Positions 58,101 through 64,000 of a DNA stretch of 64,000 nt are shown here, piece after piece. Numbering within the stretch: position 1 is the first letter of the stretch; each line of letters starts with the position of its first letter. This DNA is from Bryoerythrophyllum caledonicum (Eukaryota > Streptophyta > Bryopsida > Pottiales > Pottiaceae): positions 3,269,560-3,333,559 of the forward strand of contig OZ020525.1 of assembly GCA_963971425.1 (NCBI GenBank). The letters are read 5' to 3'. Both the position numbers and the translations under genes were made by a program. The notes under the pieces are model-generated. The model saw nothing but the letters and a program-made list of their open reading frames with translations, ran no database searches and was not told the DNA's origin.

Positions 58101-58428
58101 TGCAATCCCAAAGTCATGTAAACAATATGTTATATTTAAGTGTGTTACTTGGAAGGGTGCCCAAATTTGTGGCACCCCTCGTGTGTGTGTACGTGCAATG
58201 GTCACTATGTATTACTATGTCAAAACCTCTCACCTACAACCACTAGGTAATGGTCCAATCAGTAGTTGTTTTGCAATCAATATTTCTGCCCACCCCTTCT
58301 TGACAATCTTAACTTCAATAAGCCCTCAACGTATGTTGGGGGGAGAAGTTAAGCACAAGAGGATAAGGGGTTATAGTGAGACAATACGATGCAAATCAAT
58401 TAACACACTCTTTGTTGTATGCTACAGT
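55153..58428 (+). promoter_or_regulatory. Leader of the fourth LINE copy, open for ~1,090 codons
   Basis: This region is in frame with ORF1 and has no stop, yet its translation is Arg/Thr/Pro/Gln-rich and unlike a folded protein. It is A/C-rich and T-poor up to ~57.9 kb, which keeps frames open. A ~380-bp module occurs twice (about 55810 and 56190), each with ACCAAG|GT[A/G][C/A]GT...AG|GAACCACA boundaries, and a third, weaker copy around 56600. They look like duplicated introns of ~57 bp, a multiple of three. I treat it as a leader, with coding possible but unproven. Confidence 0.45.
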
Positions 58429-60009
58429 ATGTCTTCAGCTCAAGATATTGCCACCTCCTCCAAGCGCCTTTTTGTTGATGTGGTAGAGGGAAATCCGGTC
58501 AATACGAGTCAAAATGTCTTGTTTATCACAAACACCACCCAGAAAAAAGTGAGGGCAACTAGTTTGCCTTCCACCGAATTCTGGCTGGGTTTTCATGCAA
58601 TGAATACAATTGCGAAGAAAAATGGTAATATGAAAATACCAATAGTAGCTATTGAAGACTTGGTCAAAAGTGGTCTTAGTACAAAAGAGGCAAGTGAAAG
58701 TTATGGAGCAATCCCTGCTTATCCATTCACTCCGCAAATAGACTGGCCATCTAAAAGAATGGATGGAAAAATGGGTAACCATTTTAATCTCACCCAACTC
58801 CCAAGTGAAGTTGAGGTGAATGAAAATGGCTATGCATTAGACTACCAAGTCTCGATCCACTTCGAGCTTGGGGACCAAGTTTGGGGAAAGGATATTGTCC
58901 TAGATATGGTAAAAAATAGACTCAATGAAATGAAAATCCCTACTGGGACAGACATTGGTGAGCCTATTGCCATTTTTTGCTACCACCAATCCAACAATTG
59001 GAATGGGGTTATTAAAATACACTTAAAAAACCCCGAGATAGACGGTAGAGGATTGTTGAAAGGATTGAGACCCTTCATTCTCATCCTAAATGAAGGTATT
59101 CCACATAAGGGGAAAGTATGCAAAACATACGACTCCCTTGCCTTTTCACACCTCCTCTCAGTCAAAATCTCTGGTCCAAATCTCGCCAATAAAGAATCAT
59201 ATGAACTACATGAAGAAATTGTTAGGGAGAGCTTTGCGAGAGGGCAAGATTTTGAAATTACCGGGGTAGAGAAAAAGGGTTTCTCCGACTTCGCATGGGT
59301 CAAAACTCCCTCCCCGGAACAAGCAGCCAAAGTAAAAGACTACAAAGTCACATTCTCCAATGAGATTTTTGTGCCATGCTTTGCAACTAGAAAAATGGAT
59401 GAGGATGAAATTGCAAAGAAGAATTGTCTTATTCTCATTGCTAAAAATCTCAATAAAACAAAAAATGAAAAGGAACTTGCAAGTGGAATCAAGTCTATAC
59501 TCGGTGAAGAGAATGTGGTTGATATATTCTTCAAACTCGAGCACGGGCGACATGTGGGGACTTGTAACATTGAATGTCTAAACGCTACAGTATACAAAAA
59601 ACACGTCAAACAAAGCAAGAAAATTCATGGAAAGTATGTCATGTTCACTCCCCACCCTAAAAGTTTAGATGGAAGTAATAAACCTAATTCGGATGAACTT
59701 GCAAGATTAGGGTTTTCAGATGTGAACGCCGCAGTAGCAAATGCCGTGATTGCCATGGAGAATGGGCCAAACAAGGGCAATGGGGTCACCTTGGAGCAAC
59801 TTCGGAAGGAAATGAAGACAATGAAGGGAGAGATTGTACAAGAGGCAAGACAATATGCCGATATGGTACAAGCAAACACGGTAAAATCTCTCCGAGGTGA
59901 AATATCAACCCTTCGATCCCAACTCATCCAAACCATCATGGCGGCAGAATCCCAAGCATCGGAAAGAGAGCAACAGGCTATCGAGGGCAAGATGGACATG
60001 TCAAACTAG
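58429..60009 (+). CDS. LINE ORF1 protein, intact (RRM-like plus coiled coil)
   Basis: 526 residues from ATG 58429 (MSSAQDIATSSKRLF). The middle (residues ~45-220) is a conserved family-specific region seen also at 41.2-41.7 kb: FWLGFHAM, HFNLTQLP, YQVSIHFE. Residues ~334-415 resemble an RRM-like fold: LILIAKNL (RNP2-like), a helix, VDIFFKLEHGRHVGTCNIEC (RNP1-like strand) and KYVMFTPHP. The last ~70 residues are an Glu/Lys/Gln-rich coiled coil, ending DMSN. Expected role: trimer or oligomer forming RNA chaperone of the LINE RNP. The frame is uninterrupted, so it may be young. The ORF1 start rather than the earlier upstream Mets is chosen because similarity and protein-like composition begin here. 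Confidence 0.75.
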   Translation: MSSAQDIATSSKRLFVDVVEGNPVNTSQNVLFITNTTQKKVRATSLPSTEFWLGFHAMNTIAKKNGNMKIPIVAIEDLVKSGLSTKEASESYGAIPAYPFTPQIDWPSKRMDGKMGNHFNLTQLPSEVEVNENGYALDYQVSIHFELGDQVWGKDIVLDMVKNRLNEMKIPTGTDIGEPIAIFCYHQSNNWNGVIKIHLKNPEIDGRGLLKGLRPFILILNEGIPHKGKVCKTYDSLAFSHLLSVKISGPNLANKESYELHEEIVRESFARGQDFEITGVEKKGFSDFAWVKTPSPEQAAKVKDYKVTFSNEIFVPCFATRKMDEDEIAKKNCLILIAKNLNKTKNEKELASGIKSILGEENVVDIFFKLEHGRHVGTCNIECLNATVYKKHVKQSKKIHGKYVMFTPHPKSLDGSNKPNSDELARLGFSDVNAAVANAVIAMENGPNKGNGVTLEQLRKEMKTMKGEIVQEARQYADMVQANTVKSLRGEISTLRSQLIQTIMAAESQASEREQQAIEGKMDMSN

Positions 60010-60221
60010 TAGTGCCAAACAACGCTGTAATAGTAAGTAATACAATAGTATATATATATACTACACTATGTATTAAAATAATCGAGAATACTTATTATAA
60101 TAAATTAAAATAAAAAAAATACATAGTATATTTATATACTACGAAATATGGAAATATGGAAAAATAGAAATATGGAAAAAAAAATATATAATAGTATATA
60201 CCAAAACACATACCAAAATAC

Positions 60222-61043
<822 letters not shown>

Positions 61044-61114
61044 TACAACATTCCACACCCCTCCCACTAGTAGATGTAAACACTACTCATTGCAAACTAC
61101 TAATTATACTCTAC

Positions 61115-61141
61115 GGAGACATAGAAACTAATCCCGGCCCC
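61115..61141 (+). other. 2A-like motif (GDIETNPGP), fourth copy
   Basis: KLLIILYGDIETNPGP then MPNVFHNHPKIH. It is in the same frame as the ORF2 that follows and as an open stretch back into the CAA tract. Confidence 0.85.
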
Positions 61142-62872
61142 ATGCCAAATGTCTTCCACAACCATCCAAAAATACACAAAAGATTATCAAAAATATACTT
61201 CATTCCGAATACTATCAAACTCCACCCCGAATATCAACACTTGGCATCTTCCTTTGCACCACTCCTTAATAGTAACCACACACTTCACCAAACTTACTCC
61301 ACCCTCTACCCCAACATCTCCCGCTATATACATCAAAAAAACAACCACCCACCCACACATATCTTATTCGCCATAATTACCACCCTCCACCCTTCAATAG
61401 ACGAATGCAACAATATCACTAACCAACATTCTACCAATACAAACCCAACACATTAGACAAACATATTACTAAACACCCTATCCGCTCTACATAACCCCCC
61501 TGAAAGACACATAGACACACTCCACCCACATACTAAATTCCTAGACGAAAATCAACACCTTTTTAAACACAAAACCTCTCTACATAATGATCTATACAAC
61601 TCTATTCATAGCCAAACCATACCTCCTTCCCCCAATGAACTACAACAAAAATTTCCCTATTTTCCACATAATCTCATCCTTGAAGCTCTTAGATGCTTTG
61701 AACCAATTCATGATTACACGCACCCCACCCCGACACCGGCCTACATTCCCCCTCCACTTTGTAACCACGACAATACAGACAATAGAAATATACATATAGT
61801 TACATGGAACGCCTCATCGTTAAACACTGCTTTACCATGCATCCACAATCTAACCGCCCACACCGACACACCACCCGCCATAATTGCTATACAAGAAACT
61901 AAACTAACGGCTACTAAATCCACGAAATACATTCAAAAAACATTCCCTGATTACAAGCTTATATTTAACAACACACATTCTCTCACACGCTGCATCCAAC
62001 AACGAAGGCCATATATACCGGCAAGAGGAGGCCTACTCATGCTCATACACCAATCATATGCCTTCCCCGGGAACATTACTAAAATCCCTACCCCGGCTAA
62101 TATATCACCATATCTCCAGATGATTGAAATTACTAACCGACCCATCCAACCATGGCTCATTCTCCACCTATACATGCCCTCGCACATTGAAGACTCTAGG
62201 TTTATTCCGGAAATCCAAAATTCCATCACTTCACAAATAAATACACACACTAATCATACAATAATACTCTGCGGAGACTTTAATCGAGACATCGCCCTTA
62301 TTGGGAGACAAAACGGAGAGTTTGTCACCCCCCCACTTGACATAGACTATCAATGGCACCAATATACGAATAACCTAGATTTATATTTAATCCCAACAGA
62401 TACACAATACTCCCGGCAAGGTGGACTTAATTACACTCACACCAGCCTAATTGATGGATTTTACATTAAAACACATAACCGTACCCAATATACATCTATC
62501 ACCAATACCTCAACCAACTTGAACTCGGACCACTTCCCAATCCAACTTAATATACCTCATAATACCCTTATAAGTAGACCCCCCAATACCATCAACTCAA
62601 ATGATATTAAAATATTAAACCCCATCCCAAAAGAAAACCTTGACAATTTTAATACAATGTTCTTTGAAAAAAACTCACTACAAATAGACTCCCTTACAAA
62701 TATTCTTTCTAACCACCAACACCTCACACATACACAATGGCAAGATGCTTGCACGACTCTTGACAAAATTATTCACGAAATTTCTACTACATTAGAGAAA
62801 TCCGCTAAGTACGACGGACTGGGGACGAAAACACCCAGTTTTGGTCGGACTGGGGACCAAACATCGAACTAG
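61115..62872 (+). pseudogene. LINE ORF2 N-terminal part with APE domain, truncated
   Basis: One frame from the 2A motif through APE, broken by a single TAG at 61454, where the other copies have Trp (TGG). APE motifs: IVTWNASS (Asn 61808), AIQETKL (Glu 61895), YMPSHIEDSRF, LCGDFNRD, TSLIDGFYI and LNSDHFPI (62525-62533). LINE similarity stops near 62800; after that the frame runs into unrelated sequence and ends at 62872. RT and the rest are not in the window, so this copy was cut by an insertion or rearrangement. Confidence 0.8.
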
Positions 62873-62985
62873 GCACCAACTTTTTACACTAGAATCGAAC
62901 TGGGGACTAAACTCAAAAATGCACCGATTGTGATGGTTTTCCGAGTTTGGTCCCCACTTCAACTTGGTGCCCAGTCCGCAGCGCA
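62814..62985. repeat. Inverted/direct repeats at the LINE breakpoint
   Basis: CGGACTGGGGAC occurs at 62815 and 62852, and the reverse complement GTCCCCAC...GCCCAGTCCG near 62950-62980, bracketing ~165 bp. The fold-back may be the end of the element that interrupts the LINE. Confidence 0.5.
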
Positions 62986-63717
62986 GCGAGAGTGAAGAGT
63001 TCGGAGGGGCAGCGCCGAGGTTGGCAAAGTGAAGCAGCCGGCGCAGGCGCATCTCCGCCATAGCGGCCCCGCTCCGTCTCCGGCTCCGCTCCGCAGGCAG
63101 GCGCATCTCCGCTCCCTCAAGCGCCTCCACAGGCAGGCTCACGGTCCGCTCCGCTGCATCAACGTTCGCATTGACGGCAGGTTTAGTCACATTCCTTGTT
63201 ATCTCAATCCGTAATGTGCTTTTTCGATCACCAGCGAAGTTGAGGGTTTCAATTATTTGTACAGAGAGCAGTGAAATTGGAGTGCGGCATTTTCTCTTTT
63301 GGAGCGGAGCAGTGAAATTGGAGTGTCGTTTTCTGAGATCAGGAGATTGTTTAGGGTTGTCGTGCTCCAACTTTTAGGGTGTGTTTTCGGAGCTCCAGTG
63401 TTGTTTTCGGCAGGCTCCAGAGACATTTTTGGTGCAGGCTCTATTTTCGGCAGGCTCCATTTTTGGCAGGCTCCATTTTCGGCAGGCTCCAATTTCACGG
63501 CGGCTGCGAGTTGATTCCTCTCCCTCTCTCAGGTCAGTTGGAGAACGATTGTTGAGAGGCAGGTTGGATGAATTGCTCATGTTTGCTTAAGGATTTGTTG
63601 AACTCGCTACGGAGATCAGGTACCCTCTTTATTCATGTTCAAGCCTTTCTTCTTTAATTTTCAACATAGAGATGGTTTAGAACATTCTGAATATCTTTTT
63701 CTGTTTGGTCGACAGAA
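62985..63717 (+). promoter_or_regulatory. GC-rich promoter and 5' UTR of the last gene
   Basis: GC- and CpG-rich from ~62985 to 63175, with CGCATCTCCGC and GCTCCGCAGGCAGGC repeats. A probable 5' UTR intron ends at GGTCGACAG (63716) just before the ATG. The donor is likely AG|GTACCC near 63620. Confidence 0.45.
63379..63495. repeat. 16-bp tandem repeat in the 5' UTR
   Basis: About five copies of ATTTTCGGCAGGCTCC, some with variants (ATTTTTGG, GTGCAGGCTCT). Confidence 0.8.
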
Positions 63718-64000
63718 ATGGTGGACACTCGTTCGTCCCCCCCGAGTGCTTCTCAGGGAGAAGCAGGAGCCTCTGATGTTCTATCTCCAACTCAACGCAG
63801 GGCCAAAGCACCGCGAAGGGAGAAGGGGGTTCGTGCTATGGTCGAATCAACACATTTGAGTACCATGGTAGCGTCATACAATCAACAATTTGGTGAATAT
63901 AGCAAAACTAGGAAGCATGTTACTCAATTGATTCCTTCAATTGTGTGGAAAGGAGTTTATGAGCATTACCTTCAAAGTTATCCTGAGTCTACGCTTGCAG
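63718..64000 (+). CDS. Unrecognised protein, 5' end only
   Basis: ATG 63718 opens a frame running off the window (94 codons): MVDTRSSPPSASQGEAG..., a Ser/Pro and Arg/Lys-rich start, then ...IPSIVWKGVYEHYLQSYPESTL. The start follows a good splice acceptor. No domain recognised. The M-V-x-T-R-S opening recalls gag-like proteins of plant retroelements, and it lies directly after a LINE breakpoint, so an element gene is as possible as a host gene. Confidence 0.5.
   Translation, partial: MVDTRSSPPSASQGEAGASDVLSPTQRRAKAPRREKGVRAMVESTHLSTMVASYNQQFGEYSKTRKHVTQLIPSIVWKGVYEHYLQSYPESTLA

Noticed and set aside
55153-60009. A single 1,618-residue protein
   Set aside because: The N-terminal ~1,090 codons lack protein-like composition and homology; protein-like sequence begins at the ATG at 58429. 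Kept as an open question in the findings.

Overview
The window looks like low-gene-density, repeat-rich nuclear DNA of a streptophyte plant. Evidence for a plant: a six-exon gene for a plant-type ERD2-related (KDEL-receptor-like) protein with telo-box repeats upstream, a C2-domain gene of the SRC2/BAP sort, a decayed TIR-domain gene, Tourist/Harbinger-type MITEs and a HARBI1-like transposase remnant. I cannot name the species. The mix of huge elements and AT-rich spacers would fit a non-flowering lineage (charophyte, bryophyte, lycophyte or fern), but that is only an inference.

Layout. About 1-17.6 kb is one large, decayed DNA transposon (1650-17551) with imperfect ~100-bp terminal inverted repeats and a candidate CAAG target duplication. 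It has two divergently transcribed genes, each ending ~0.5 kb from a terminus. The right gene is a DUF7869-like, DDE/RNase-H-like transposase candidate (13856-17041, +). The left gene is a ~1.2-kDa-residue spliced protein (6192-2477, -) with what may be a degenerate DNA-methyltransferase fold. Both are broken almost only by C-to-T type nonsense changes. Minisatellites and smaller TIR elements (TAACCCCTAAAG family; a 220-bp TA-flanked MITE) fill the middle.

From 18 to 33 kb lie the C2 gene, a 439-bp Harbinger-like MITE with TAA duplications, GC-rich tandem repeats (20.3-23.7 kb), a 2.2-kb TIR element, a TIR/NLR remnant and the ERD2-related gene (31963-29423, -).

From 33 kb to 62.8 kb the window is dominated by four copies of one giant non-LTR retrotransposon (LINE) family: a 5'-truncated copy (33456-35102) inserted into a HARBI1-like gene, a full-length ~12.6-kb copy (38662-51250, 11-12-bp target duplications), an internally deleted minus-strand copy (~54790-51373), and a copy with intact ORF1 (ORF1 58429-60009) cut off at ~62.8 kb. 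The combined layout is: long leader with tandem monomers and consensus splice donors; ORF1 (RRM-like plus coiled coil); a hypervariable microsatellite linker; a 2A-like ribosome-skipping motif (GDIE[T/K]NPGP); ORF2 with AP-endonuclease, reverse transcriptase, RNase H, and a C-terminal CCHC plus PD...E-x-T restriction-like endonuclease; then a 3' hairpin and a (TTC)n tail. A plant LINE with two different endonucleases (Dualen-like) joined to a 2A motif is the most interesting thing in the window.

The last ~1 kb is a GC-rich promoter-like stretch and the 5' end of an unrecognised gene running off the window.
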